NCBI GenBank assembly: GCA_021646465.1
Contig: SOET01000018.1
Span: forward strand, 1-64,000
From: Candidatus Kuenenia hertensis
GTDB taxonomy: Bacteria > Planctomycetota > Brocadiia > Brocadiales > Brocadiaceae
DNA: 64,000 bases
Direction: 5' to 3'
Part shown: positions 7,493 through 16,729 of the stretch, piece after piece
Layout: each line of letters begins with the position of its first letter
Numbering within the stretch: position 1 is the first letter of the stretch
Translations under genes and position numbers: made by a program
The notes under the pieces: model-generated
Database searches by the model: none
The model's input: the letters and a program-made list of their open reading frames with translations, nothing else
What the model was told of the DNA's origin: nothing

Positions 7493-9274
7493 ATGAACAA
7501 GATTCGGGAAAATAATACGGTGAAGGAAATAGCGGAAAAGTTTCCGGTAACCCGAAAGATATTTGATACCTATGGAATAATGTGCGGCGGAGATTCGCTT
7601 CCGGACAAACCAATTTCTTTTTTTGCCAAGATGCATAACGTTAATCCATCTACATTAATCGAAGATCTGCAAAATCTTATTGATGGTAAAGAAGTAGAAA
7701 ACGACGAAGTGTCATTAATTAAACCTCAAACGGAACATATTTATGAATTTTTTATAAAAACCTCAATTATCATCGTACTTTCGACTGGCTGTCTTTATGG
7801 AGCCTCAATTTTGGCATATATGGCGTATAAGAGGTCATTCCTTTCCGTTCCCTGGGTGCTGTTAGAAACACATGGAGACACACAAGTCTATGGGTGGGTG
7901 GGATTATTTATCATGGGTATTTCCTTCTTTGCTTTACCCAGGTTTTGGAATTCGATTTTGCATTGCACTCAACTTGCGTATAAAACGTTTTTCCTGATGG
8001 TGGCAGGAATTGTATTATCTTTTGTTTTTAAAACAATTTCATATTATTCAGGGGCGTTTTTCTTCAAAATCCCCGTATTAATAGGATTGTCACTTCAAAC
8101 AGCTTCTATTGCCATTTTCATGTACGTACTGATCAGAACATATTTTTCTTCCGAAAAAAAAGAATATGAAGTTTACGAAGGTTTCATACTATCAAGTTTT
8201 CTATGGTTTTTCCTCCAGGCACTTGCTTTTGCTGCCCTGCATTTTCATTACTGCATCGTAAATAATACAGATATCCCCGTATATTTTAAAGATCCCATCC
8301 GGCATATTCAGATTGTCGGTTTTTCATGTATGGTAATAATCGGCATTTTTACTAAAACGTTACCAATATTTCTCGGTATACAGGTACCCAACAAAAAAAA
8401 CAGCTTTTACGTATTAATACTGCTGAATTTTTCAATAGCTTTAAGAGTTATCGCTGAATTTTACAAGGGCTATACTCTTAATCTTCACGGGTTTTTTATT
8501 ACATTGTCTTGTGTTGCAGGGCTTTTAGAAGCTTTTAGCATTTTTCTCTTTATCTATAATTTAAACCTGTTCGACAAACGAAAACTCGTTAAAAATAAGG
8601 TAAAACTTCCGACCGGATTCAGAAAATACATACGGGCGGCATTATTCTGGTTGTTTATCTCTGAAAGCGCCTTTTTAACTTTTACCATTTATGAGACAGT
8701 GGCAGGTGAAAAAGTTTCTCATGCCTTATTCGGGGCATATCGGCACGCGATTTTTGTGGGGTTTATCAGTATGATGATTATCGGATGCGCATCGAAAATG
8801 ATTCCATTAAGCAAGGGAGTAAAACTGTATAGCCCAAAACTGCTGAACATAACATTTTTCCTCATCACATTAGGTTGCGTCAGCAGGGTCGTCACACAGC
8901 CTGTCTCATTTCACTTTAACCCGCAATTTTATTCCATGCTGGGAATCAGTGGTTTTATAGAATATGCTGCTATATTCTTTTTTAGTGTTAATGTATGGAA
9001 AACGCTGAAATCGGAACAAGAAGAAATTACCGAAGAAATAAACTCTGCAACTGCCGCTACAAATGTATATCAATTGGTGAAGCAATATCCGCAAACATTA
9101 GATATTTTAGTAGGATATGGCTTTAAACAACTAAAAAATCCTGTATTAAGAAATACGCTGGCGAGAACAATTAGTTTGGGACAAGCAGTACAAATTGTAC
9201 CGGTAAATCTTGAGGATTTGTTAAAAGATCTGAATGCAGCAATAAAGCCGCATATCACCACCTCGTCTCAATAG
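7493..9274 (+). CDS. NnrS-like polytopic membrane protein with N- and C-terminal DUF542/DUF1858-type domains
   Basis: The 593-residue protein has three parts. Residues 1-65 form a helical domain like the DUF542/ScdA-N domain of Fe-S repair proteins (FDTYGIMCGG, then HNVNPSTLIEDL). Residues 80-500 hold about twelve hydrophobic helices with HGDTQVYGWVGLFIMG and YRHAIFVGFISMMIIG, resembling NnrS, a haem- and copper-binding membrane protein linked to nitric oxide tolerance. Residues 515-590 match DUF1858 closely (VYQLVKQYPQTLDILVGYGF, then NPVLRNTLA), but the usual Cys is missing. NnrS proteins normally lack these flanking domains. Function is inferred: NO or nitrosative-stress sensing or detoxification. 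It ends 2 bp from the convergent pgsA stop. Confidence 0.75.
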   Translation: MNKIRENNTVKEIAEKFPVTRKIFDTYGIMCGGDSLPDKPISFFAKMHNVNPSTLIEDLQNLIDGKEVENDEVSLIKPQTEHIYEFFIKTSIIIVLSTGCLYGASILAYMAYKRSFLSVPWVLLETHGDTQVYGWVGLFIMGISFFALPRFWNSILHCTQLAYKTFFLMVAGIVLSFVFKTISYYSGAFFFKIPVLIGLSLQTASIAIFMYVLIRTYFSSEKKEYEVYEGFILSSFLWFFLQALAFAALHFHYCIVNNTDIPVYFKDPIRHIQIVGFSCMVIIGIFTKTLPIFLGIQVPNKKNSFYVLILLNFSIALRVIAEFYKGYTLNLHGFFITLSCVAGLLEAFSIFLFIYNLNLFDKRKLVKNKVKLPTGFRKYIRAALFWLFISESAFLTFTIYETVAGEKVSHALFGAYRHAIFVGFISMMIIGCASKMIPLSKGVKLYSPKLLNITFFLITLGCVSRVVTQPVSFHFNPQFYSMLGISGFIEYAAIFFFSVNVWKTLKSEQEEITEEINSATAATNVYQLVKQYPQTLDILVGYGFKQLKNPVLRNTLARTISLGQAVQIVPVNLEDLLKDLNAAIKPHITTSSQ

Positions 9275-9275
9275 T

Positions 9276-9842
9276 TTACCTTTCTAATAACGCGGGACTT
9301 GCTTTTACCATATACTTTATACCGGAAACCACCGTTATAATCACCGTCGACCATAACAGAGCAATGATTATATTTCTTACGCTTTCCACATGTTGCAGAT
9401 AAGCGGAAAAGAGTAAAATTAAACTGATTGTCAATGCCTGGACAAACATCTTTGCTTTCCCCCACATTGTAGCGCCGAATTCAATACCTCTTGCTTCAGA
9501 ATAACTTCTTATACTGCTGACAAAAAATTCTCTGGCGACAATCACAACTACCATCCAGGGGGGAATATTCTCTTGTCCATGTTTTATCAGCAAGATAAAA
9601 CCTCCACAAACAATAATTTTATCTACAAAGGGATCCGCAAGGCGCCCAAAATCAGTTAAAAGGCCTTTCTTCCTCGCCAAATAACCATCTAACCAGTCGG
9701 TTAATGATGCTACTAAAAATGAAAAAAGGGATATCGTGTAACAATGGTAAGACAGAAAAATAAAAAATATAATAGCCAGCAAAAGTCTGAGTAATGTCAG
9801 ACTATTCGGCAGATTAAACATGGTTGATTTTTGGAAGCCCAT
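9276..9842 (-). CDS. pgsA: CDP-diacylglycerol-glycerol-3-phosphate 3-phosphatidyltransferase
   Basis: This integral membrane enzyme makes phosphatidylglycerol phosphate from CDP-diacylglycerol and glycerol-3-phosphate, the committed step to acidic phospholipids. The CDP-alcohol phosphatidyltransferase signature D-x2-D-G-x2-A-R-x8-G-x3-D-x3-D is intact (DWLDGYLARKKG, then GRLADPFVDK). Four to five membrane helices are apparent. The start is uncertain: a TTG at 9848, ATG at 9842 or ATG at 9821; the last gives the family-typical MFNLPNSLT. It is the last gene of the ten-gene minus-strand block, about 45 bp after rimO. Confidence 0.9.
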   Translation of the reverse strand: MGFQKSTMFNLPNSLTLLRLLLAIIFFIFLSYHCYTISLFSFLVASLTDWLDGYLARKKGLLTDFGRLADPFVDKIIVCGGFILLIKHGQENIPPWMVVVIVAREFFVSSIRSYSEARGIEFGATMWGKAKMFVQALTISLILLFSAYLQHVESVRNIIIALLWSTVIITVVSGIKYMVKASPALLER

Positions 9843-9886
9843 AAGCAATAACTCACTTTTTAATTTAATTACTTGTTTTTAAAAAA

Positions 9887-11206
9887 TCACGCAACTAAAT
9901 CATAACCGTTCACATTGGCAATAACCACTTCTCTAATTTCTCCCGCATTTATCTGATGGTCATTCATAAATACTTTTCCATCAACTTCAGGAGCGTCTCC
10001 GTATGTCCGTCCTATCAAACCTCCGGTGACAGTATCCTTTTCATCTACGATCACAGAAACTTTCTTTCCAATAAGATTTTTGTTATTTTCCAAAACAATA
10101 TCACGTTGAGCCAACATTATTTCTTCTACCCGTCGTTGCTTTACTTTTTTGCTTACTTGTTTACTAAAATTTGCTGCAGGAGTATTTTCTTCTTTAGAAT
10201 ATACAAACGCCCCGAGCCTTTCAAATTTAATTTTTTTAACAAATTCTAAAAGTTCCTGAAATTGCTCGTCTGTTTCTCCCGGAAATCCGACAATAACAGA
10301 AGTCCTTAAAACAATAGAATGCATTGATTCCCTTAAATTATTTATGAGAGTAACGATACTTTTACGGGTAATTTTTCTGCCCATTTTTTCAAGGATAGTA
10401 TCATTAATATGTTGAATCGGCAAATCGACATATTTGCAAATTTTATCTTGTACACTCATGGTCTTAATCAATTCCGGATAAAAATGTCGGGGATGTGTAT
10501 ATAACAATCTTATCCACTGAATACCTTCAATCTCAGCAATATTCTCCAGCAATACATGCAACATCTGTTTCCCATATATGTCAACACCATATGAAGTAGT
10601 ATCCTGTGAAATAATATTTATTTCTTTCACCCCTTCAAAAGCCATTTGTCTGGCCTCTTCCATAATATTCTCAACAGTTCTGCTCATAAAAGTTCCGCGT
10701 ATTCCGGGAATGGCGCAGTATGTACACCTATTATCACAACCATCTGAAATTCTCAGATATGAATAATGTTTAGGGGTGAGTCTGATTCTATTTCGCCAAT
10801 CATCATTATTATGATAAAAATTATTGTTATCATTTTTCTTTTTCTTAAGTTTACCCGTCAGATGAGTTATTTTTTCAAAATTTTTTAGACCAACAACATC
10901 ATCTATCTCAGGAATATCATTTTTCAATTCAGCAGAATAACGTTGCGCCAGGCAGCCTGTTACAATTAGTTTTTTACACCGGGCATTTTCTTTAAGCTTC
11001 GCCATCTTGAAAATCATATCGATTGATTCCTTTTTTGAATCATCGATGAAACCACAGGTATTTACAACAAGCACTTCAGCATCTTCAGGACGTTGGCATA
11101 TAGTACTGCCACCGGCTGCGATTCTGCCAAGCATTTCCTCCGCATCCACTAAATTTTTGGTGCATCCCAAATTAATTAATGCTACCGTTTTTGATTTGTT
11201 ATTCAT
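9887..11206 (-). CDS. rimO: Ribosomal protein uS12 methylthiotransferase
   Basis: RimO is a radical SAM enzyme that adds a methylthio group to the beta-carbon of an aspartate in ribosomal protein S12. The N-terminal MTTase domain carries the three conserved cysteines (LGCTKNLVDAE, NTCGFID, GCLAQRY). The radical SAM motif is CDNRCTYC, and a TRAM domain follows at the C-terminus. GCTKN rather than GCQMN separates it from MiaB. An upstream extension to 11254 is open, but the ATG at 11206 overlaps the ftsK stop by 8 nt (ATGAATAA), which implies translational coupling and gives 439 residues, the normal length. Confidence 0.95.
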   Translation of the reverse strand: MNNKSKTVALINLGCTKNLVDAEEMLGRIAAGGSTICQRPEDAEVLVVNTCGFIDDSKKESIDMIFKMAKLKENARCKKLIVTGCLAQRYSAELKNDIPEIDDVVGLKNFEKITHLTGKLKKKKNDNNNFYHNNDDWRNRIRLTPKHYSYLRISDGCDNRCTYCAIPGIRGTFMSRTVENIMEEARQMAFEGVKEINIISQDTTSYGVDIYGKQMLHVLLENIAEIEGIQWIRLLYTHPRHFYPELIKTMSVQDKICKYVDLPIQHINDTILEKMGRKITRKSIVTLINNLRESMHSIVLRTSVIVGFPGETDEQFQELLEFVKKIKFERLGAFVYSKEENTPAANFSKQVSKKVKQRRVEEIMLAQRDIVLENNKNLIGKKVSVIVDEKDTVTGGLIGRTYGDAPEVDGKVFMNDHQINAGEIREVVIANVNGYDLVA

Positions 11207-13460
11207 TTTTATCTTCTTCTCTGCCTGCTGAAGATATTTGTGCGTCCCATTCATCTAATGTCAAAAACACTTCCCTTGCCTGGCTACCTTTGTATTCGCC
11301 GACAATTCCTGCCTCTGCCATAAGCTCTATGAGTCGTGCGGAACGGGAATATCCAATTTCCAATCTCCTTTGCAAAAGAGATACGGAACCCCTCTGCGAT
11401 TCCAATACAATTCTCACCGCCTCATTAAACAGCGGATCTTTGTTACCATTCTCCTTATCAGATACATCTTTCCATTTTTTCAATTCTTTGTTAAATTTTG
11501 GTTTTGCACAGTTTCTAAGATAGTCAACAACGTTTTTTACTTCCTCTTCGCTTACATATGCACCCTGAACACGAACTAATTTAGAAGTTCCTGGCGGTAA
11601 AAAAAGCATGTCTCCGCTTCCCAATAACTTTTCAGCACCATTTTGATCTAATATTGTTCTGGAATCAACTTTTGAAGCAACGTAAAATGATATCCTTGAG
11701 GGCAAATTTGATTTAATCAGTCCTGTAATTACGTCAACTGAAGGTCTTTGCGTTGCAAGGATGAGGTGTATGCCTACAGCACGCGATTTTTGTGAAAGAC
11801 GTATAACAGAAGATTCTACCTCTTTTGATGCAACCATCATTAGATCCGCCAATTCATCCACGACGATAACAATATGGGGAAGATGAAAAGGAATATCATC
11901 TAATTTGTCGTCTTCTTCAGCATTTAATCGTTTTTTTATTTCTGACACGGACAATTTGTTATATCCGTTAATATTTTTAACACCAACGCTGGCAAGCAAC
12001 GCATATCGCTCTTCCATCTTGTTCACTGCCCACTCAAGAACCGCCGCTGCCTTTTTCATGTCTGTTACAACAGGACTTATCAGATGAGGTATTTCGCTGA
12101 ACAATGAGAATTCGACCATTTTTGGATCTACCAAAAGCAGCTGAACATCACTGGGGAAACGGGTATACAGAATACTTAATATTATGGAATTCAGACATAT
12201 TGATTTTCCGGAACCAGTCGTACCTGCAATTAGTAAGTGTGGCATCGATGCTAAATCTGAAATAAGAGGTTTTCCTGCCACATCTTTGCCAATTAAAAGT
12301 GGAATAGCCATCTTCTTTTTCATTTCATCAGAAGCTTCCAGCAATTCTCTCAATGATACCATCTTTCTCTGCGTATTGGGGACTTCAATACCAATAGAAG
12401 ATCTGCCTTCTAATGGTGCAACAATCCTGACGCTTGGTGCTTTCAAAGCAATTGCAAGGTCATCAGATAACCCTATCACCTTTCCTACCTTCGTACCAGG
12501 GGCCAATTCGATTTCAAACATTGTAACGACAGGACCTCTTTGTATATCGACGATTTCAGAATGTACATTAAATTGCTCAAGTGTATCCCTTAAAACATGG
12601 GCTCCCTGTGTAATTTGCTCTAAATCGTCCTTATAATGTTTTGTAGCAGGTTTCGTCAGAATCTCGACCGAAGGCAATTTGTAATAATCATCCATATTCT
12701 CTTTATTTGCCAGAGAAATAAGAGTATTTTCATTACCTTCTTTATATTTTCCGGCATCAGATGCCTCATTTATGTTTTTCTTTTTGTGTGATTGATACGC
12801 TGGCTCAGTCTTTGTTTCCTTAGACATTCCGATAACATTTTTCAAATCTTTCTCAATTTCTTTTTGTGGTAATATTACCGGAGAAATCCTGTCTTTCCCA
12901 TTTCTTAAAGAAAAATTCCTTTTTTCTTCCGGTTTTGTTTTCAGGGAATTAATAAACGGAGAAAATGGGGTTCGGTTTACCAAAAGCATTATTGAAATCG
13001 ACATACCGGATATCAAAACGAGGGAAGTCCCGGCAATATTAAAGTACTCACACAATCTTGATGTGATTACCAGGCCAAACATACCTCCCCAATTCATGTA
13101 TAAAAGAGATTGTTTAAAGGTACATACTGCAAGTGTTAACAGTGGCGATATGGTAAAAAGCAAGAGAAATGCTCCCAGCAGCTTTACAAATAAATATTTT
13201 ATTGTCCCGTAAAAAAAAAACTGTATACCAAACCATCCCAAAATAATTACTATTACGTATGAAGTCTTCCCTAATGTTTCCATTGCGTATCCAGAGATTT
13301 GAGCGCCAACTACACCACAAATATTTGCGATTGGAATGTTAGGGGGATAATCTGCAAAAGGAGGGTCGTTATGAGAATAACTAAGAAGACTTAGCAAGAT
13401 GAATAACGTCGTGGCTAAAAAGGAAATCGCAATGACGCGACGCAAACAAATAGAAAACAT
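11199..13460 (-). CDS. ftsK: DNA translocase FtsK/SpoIIIE
   Basis: FtsK is the septal DNA pump that clears chromosome DNA during division and assists dimer resolution. The 753-residue protein has four N-terminal membrane helices (residues 8-165), a short linker, then the motor: Walker A AGTTGSGKS at about 412-420, LLVDPKMVEFSLF, and Walker B IVVDELADLMM. The C-terminal winged-helix gamma domain (SVSLLQRRLEIGYSRSARLI) reads polar DNA sequences. The linker is short, as in SpoIIIE, not long as in E. coli FtsK. It is followed by rimO with overlapping codons. No ftsZ or other division gene is in the window. Confidence 0.96.
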   Translation of the reverse strand: MFSICLRRVIAISFLATTLFILLSLLSYSHNDPPFADYPPNIPIANICGVVGAQISGYAMETLGKTSYVIVIILGWFGIQFFFYGTIKYLFVKLLGAFLLLFTISPLLTLAVCTFKQSLLYMNWGGMFGLVITSRLCEYFNIAGTSLVLISGMSISIMLLVNRTPFSPFINSLKTKPEEKRNFSLRNGKDRISPVILPQKEIEKDLKNVIGMSKETKTEPAYQSHKKKNINEASDAGKYKEGNENTLISLANKENMDDYYKLPSVEILTKPATKHYKDDLEQITQGAHVLRDTLEQFNVHSEIVDIQRGPVVTMFEIELAPGTKVGKVIGLSDDLAIALKAPSVRIVAPLEGRSSIGIEVPNTQRKMVSLRELLEASDEMKKKMAIPLLIGKDVAGKPLISDLASMPHLLIAGTTGSGKSICLNSIILSILYTRFPSDVQLLLVDPKMVEFSLFSEIPHLISPVVTDMKKAAAVLEWAVNKMEERYALLASVGVKNINGYNKLSVSEIKKRLNAEEDDKLDDIPFHLPHIVIVVDELADLMMVASKEVESSVIRLSQKSRAVGIHLILATQRPSVDVITGLIKSNLPSRISFYVASKVDSRTILDQNGAEKLLGSGDMLFLPPGTSKLVRVQGAYVSEEEVKNVVDYLRNCAKPKFNKELKKWKDVSDKENGNKDPLFNEAVRIVLESQRGSVSLLQRRLEIGYSRSARLIELMAEAGIVGEYKGSQAREVFLTLDEWDAQISSAGREEDKNE

Positions 13461-13546
13461 TTTATTTCCATGATTATTGTTTTTTGGTGCGTGATAATTT
13501 CGGAAATTCTTTTTGTAACGAAAAGTGCCTCAATGAACCTTGGATG

Positions 13547-13996
13547 CTAATGCCCGGTATGGCCAAACCCCCCTTCTCCACGATATGACTCTTCTAACTG
13601 ATCCACTTCTATCAACTCTGCTCTCACTACAGGTTGAATGACCATTTGAGCAATCCTTAAACCGCGTTTTACAACAAACTGTTCTTTCCCAAAATTACAT
13701 AATATAATTCCAATTTCACCACGGTAATCACTGTCTATAGTGCCGGGAGTATTTAAAAGTGTTAAACCGTGTTTCAATGCCAAACCACTTCTTGGTCTTA
13801 CCTGAGCCTCATACCCAAAGGGCAATTCGATATATAAACCTGTAGGAATAAGTTTAATTTCGCTCTGTTTTAATGTTAAATCACTTTCCACCGCTGCATA
13901 AAGATCCATGCCGCTCGCTGCATCGCTCATATATTGAGGCAATGGTAAATCATCCGTCCCTTCTTTTCTTTTTATTTTTATCTTAACCGTATTCAT
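13547..13996 (-). CDS. dut: Deoxyuridine 5'-triphosphate nucleotidohydrolase (dUTPase)
   Basis: Trimeric dUTPase hydrolyses dUTP to dUMP and pyrophosphate, keeping uracil out of DNA and supplying dUMP for dTMP synthesis. All five motifs are present in order in 149 residues: [26 protein letters not shown] with the catalytic Asp, RIAQMV, and the glycine-rich [10 protein letters not shown] tail. It starts 11 bp after the coaC stop and lies 86 bp before ftsK. Confidence 0.97.
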   Translation of the reverse strand: MNTVKIKIKRKEGTDDLPLPQYMSDAASGMDLYAAVESDLTLKQSEIKLIPTGLYIELPFGYEAQVRPRSGLALKHGLTLLNTPGTIDSDYRGEIGIILCNFGKEQFVVKRGLRIAQMVIQPVVRAELIEVDQLEESYRGEGGFGHTGH

Positions 13997-14007
13997 AGTT
14001 TTAAATT

Positions 14008-14550
14008 TTATTTATTTTTAAGTGTTTCTAATATTACAGAAATTATAGTTTCGTTTGAAGCAAGCCTCCCCTTTCCGATTTTCCCAGTACACAACCGGCC
14101 TTCTTCTGGTTCGATTATTATATATCCGTGATCCTTCAACTTTTCAATATTCTGCTGTACTATCGAATTTGAATACATACTATCATTCATTGCCGGAGCG
14201 ATTATCACTGGAATTTTTGCTGCCATAACCGTGCAGGTTAATGCATCATCAGCTATTCCGGAAGCCACTTTTCCTATAAAATTTGCAGTAGCCGGAGCTA
14301 CTAAAACTAAATCAGCTTTCTCTGCAAGGGATACATGATTTGGATTATAATTTTCGTTTTCGACAAATAAATCTGTAACAACTCTGTTGTGGGAAATCGA
14401 GCTAAAAGTTATCGGATGAACAAAACGTTGCGCATTGGCCGTCATTATCACCAGAACACTGTTGCCTTTTTTAACCAAACCCGATACAATTTCAACCGCC
14501 TTGTAAGCAGCGATACTTCCGGTCACCCCTACAACTACGCATTTATGCAT
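14008..14550 (-). CDS. coaC: Phosphopantothenoylcysteine decarboxylase (CoaC flavoprotein domain only)
   Basis: This HFCD flavoprotein converts phosphopantothenoylcysteine to phosphopantetheine in coenzyme A synthesis. It shows the FMN-binding [11 protein letters not shown] start, [10 protein letters not shown], the [10 protein letters not shown] motif and the substrate-clamp cysteine in [14 protein letters not shown]. At 180 residues it contains only the decarboxylase half; most bacteria fuse it to CoaB in a protein of about 400 residues, and no CoaB frame follows. It starts 2 bp after gmk. UbiX-type flavoproteins are related, but the PxMNxxMW-like and clamp motifs favour CoaC. Confidence 0.88.
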   Translation of the reverse strand: MHKCVVVGVTGSIAAYKAVEIVSGLVKKGNSVLVIMTANAQRFVHPITFSSISHNRVVTDLFVENENYNPNHVSLAEKADLVLVAPATANFIGKVASGIADDALTCTVMAAKIPVIIAPAMNDSMYSNSIVQQNIEKLKDHGYIIIEPEEGRLCTGKIGKGRLASNETIISVILETLKNK

Positions 14551-14552
14551 AA

Positions 14553-15098
14553 TTACAATAAATTCAGAATTTTACGAATTGTATTTACAGTAACATCTAA
14601 ATCATCATTAACAACGCAATAGTCATATTTATCTTTATATTCCAGTTCTTTTTCTGCTATTTTTAAGCGATTCGCAAGGTCCTGCTCAGTATCAGTATTT
14701 CTGCTAATTAAGCGCTGACTTAATGTCAATCTATTTGGTGGCAACAAAAAAATCATGATAGCATCCGGAAATTTTTCTTTAATTTGCATAGCCCCCTGTA
14801 CATCAATTTCAAGAATATAAAAAATTCCCCTTTTTATTGCATCTTCCAATGCACTTAAAAGTGTACCGTAATAGTAACCGCAATATTCAGCAAATTCGGC
14901 AAATTCCCCATTCTTAATCATTTCCTTAAACCTGGCATTTGAAACAAAATGATATGATTCACCATCTTTTTCATTTTTTCTGGGAGAGCGAGTTGTTACA
15001 GAAATTGATTGTTCGACATTGGAATGTTGCTTCAATATTTTGCAAACTGTCGTCTTGCCAGATCCTGAAGGTCCTGAAATGATTACAATTTTCCCCAT
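14553..15098 (-). CDS. gmk: Guanylate kinase
   Basis: The enzyme phosphorylates GMP to GDP with ATP. The 181-residue protein has the P-loop GPSGSGKTT near residue 9, the GMP-binding TTRSPRKNEKDG, YHFVSNARF, and EIDVQGAMQIK. Length is slightly short of the usual 200 or so but all motifs are present. The yicC-gmk-coaC order is a widespread conserved gene string. No strong Shine-Dalgarno precedes the ATG. Confidence 0.96.
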   Translation of the reverse strand: MGKIVIISGPSGSGKTTVCKILKQHSNVEQSISVTTRSPRKNEKDGESYHFVSNARFKEMIKNGEFAEFAEYCGYYYGTLLSALEDAIKRGIFYILEIDVQGAMQIKEKFPDAIMIFLLPPNRLTLSQRLISRNTDTEQDLANRLKIAEKELEYKDKYDYCVVNDDLDVTVNTIRKILNLL

Positions 15099-15159
15099 TA
15101 AAATATGAATTTGCCATTAAATATGTTTAAACATATATTATCGGTCATTTAACAATTTT

Positions 15160-16044
15160 TTATTCAATATTAAATGATTGCTCGCGGATTTTCTCAATTT
15201 CCATTTTAATATCTATTAAATCTTTCAGTAATATAGTATCGTTTGCTTTAGAACACATTGTATTTGTCTCACGAAACATTTCCTGAATGATAAAATCAAG
15301 TTTTCTGCCGATGGGTTCATCCGAATCCATTGTCTCTTGCAGCTGATTAATGTGGCTTTTAAGTCTATTTATTTCTTCTGCAATATCGCTTCTTTCTGCA
15401 AAAATGGCAACTTCACGACATAAATTACTGTCAGTCAATTCAACATCAGTTTCAGAAAGCAGCAATTTCACTCTGCTATGGAGCCGTTTCGCATATTCCT
15501 GAATTATTACAGGCAATCGCTCCTCGAATTTATCCATCATTGACAATATAAAATCTTTTCTTTGCAATATGTCTTTTTTAATGTGGCTGCCTTCGTTTAT
15601 ACGCATTTCCATCAATTTTTCCAAGGCTTCAACAATGAGAGTGTGGCATGTGTTTAATAATGATTCAGTACTACTCTCATCACCCTTGCTTTTTTGTAAA
15701 ACTCCAGGCAACAATACTATTGAATTGATTGAAATTTCATCAGCACAGTTAATTTCACTTTTTACCCCTTTTATTAAATGATAATACTCCTTTATTTTAT
15801 CCGTGCTTAATGTAAACTCATTTTCTTGTCGAAGTGATTTGTAGTTTAGAGACAAAACAACGGAACCCCGAACGATTTTTTTCCTAATTGTACGATCAAA
15901 CTCACTTTCAAAAGACTGAAATTGTTCCGGCAAACGCGTAATTATTTTTAAAAATTTACTATTTTCAGAACGGATTTCCACCCGCAACGAAATCTCATCA
16001 TCATTATATTCCGCAGTCCCAAATCCCGTCATACTCTTAGGCAT
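15160..16044 (-). CDS. yicC: YicC/YloC family endoribonuclease
   Basis: The family opens with the invariant PKSMTGFG, seen here at residues 2-9, followed by EIRSENSKFL. The C-terminal DUF1732 half includes DSNLCREVAIFAERSDIAEE and a closing section ending GRKLDFIIQEMFRETNT. Members in E. coli and B. subtilis have been reported as ribonucleases involved in RNA turnover; here that role is by family only. Length is normal at 294 residues. The gene sits between secG and gmk, 61 bp before gmk, a conserved placement. Confidence 0.93.
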   Translation of the reverse strand: MPKSMTGFGTAEYNDDEISLRVEIRSENSKFLKIITRLPEQFQSFESEFDRTIRKKIVRGSVVLSLNYKSLRQENEFTLSTDKIKEYYHLIKGVKSEINCADEISINSIVLLPGVLQKSKGDESSTESLLNTCHTLIVEALEKLMEMRINEGSHIKKDILQRKDFILSMMDKFEERLPVIIQEYAKRLHSRVKLLLSETDVELTDSNLCREVAIFAERSDIAEEINRLKSHINQLQETMDSDEPIGRKLDFIIQEMFRETNTMCSKANDTILLKDLIDIKMEIEKIREQSFNIE

Positions 16045-16088
16045 AATAATGCTCCATCACTTGCATAAACTGTTGCTCGCTTGCTTTT

Positions 16089-16682
16089 TCACTTTTTTCC
16101 TTCATCTTCACTTTTTTGCTCATCATGAATGTTTGTTGTTTGTTCTGTTTCCTCCACAGAGTTCATATCTATTGCCTGATCGTGTGATAGTTGAACTTCG
16201 GTTGCTTCTTCACTATGGCCATGCATTTGCTCTTCATGAGCTGCTTCAGATACCTCTTTTAACCCAACATTCGCAACATTGCTCTCTTCTTCATAAGCAT
16301 GTGAAGCATGATCATGATTACCTTCTTCTGTGTGTTCGTGTTGTTCATGTGTAATCATTGATCCTATATCTCCTACAGGTGAAGAAAGTTTAAAAAGGAA
16401 AATTGTTGCTACGATAAAGGCAGCTCCGATTAAATAGGTTACTTGTGTAAGAAATGAGCTTGTCCTTGTCCCGAATGCGGCCTGATCTCCCAATCCTCCT
16501 ATAGCAGCCAGGCCTCCACCTTTACCCGACTGTAATAATATTGCCCCGATTAAAAATACACATAATATCGGCAATATTATTTTAAACGCAGCAATCCAAC
16601 TTAAAAAAAAGAAAGCATTCAGAATGCCAAAGATAACAAAAATAGCAATTCCCCATTTAAACGCCTTTTCAGCCTTAACCAT
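16089..16682 (-). CDS. secG: Protein translocase subunit SecG with long His-rich acidic tail
   Basis: SecG assists the SecYEG channel. The family core is clear: a helix ending LIGAILLQSGKGGGLAA (about residues 42-58), the GFGTRTS-like AAFGTRTSSFLTQVTYLIG, and a second helix to about residue 97. Two features are odd. An extra hydrophobic helix (residues 8-30) precedes the core. A C-terminal extension of about 95 residues, rich in Glu, Asp and His (11 His, for example HEQHEHTEEGNHDHASH), roughly doubles the normal 75-110 residues. The tail could bind metal or be a cytosolic or periplasmic spacer. A good ribosome site, GGGAGAG, precedes the ATG. It follows tpiA, a common order. Confidence 0.9.
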   Translation of the reverse strand: MVKAEKAFKWGIAIFVIFGILNAFFFLSWIAAFKIILPILCVFLIGAILLQSGKGGGLAAIGGLGDQAAFGTRTSSFLTQVTYLIGAAFIVATIFLFKLSSPVGDIGSMITHEQHEHTEEGNHDHASHAYEEESNVANVGLKEVSEAAHEEQMHGHSEEATEVQLSHDQAIDMNSVEETEQTTNIHDEQKSEDEGKK

Positions 16683-16729
16683 CTAACTCTCCCACCTATT
16701 CATATAAAATCACAATATCACACTAAAAA

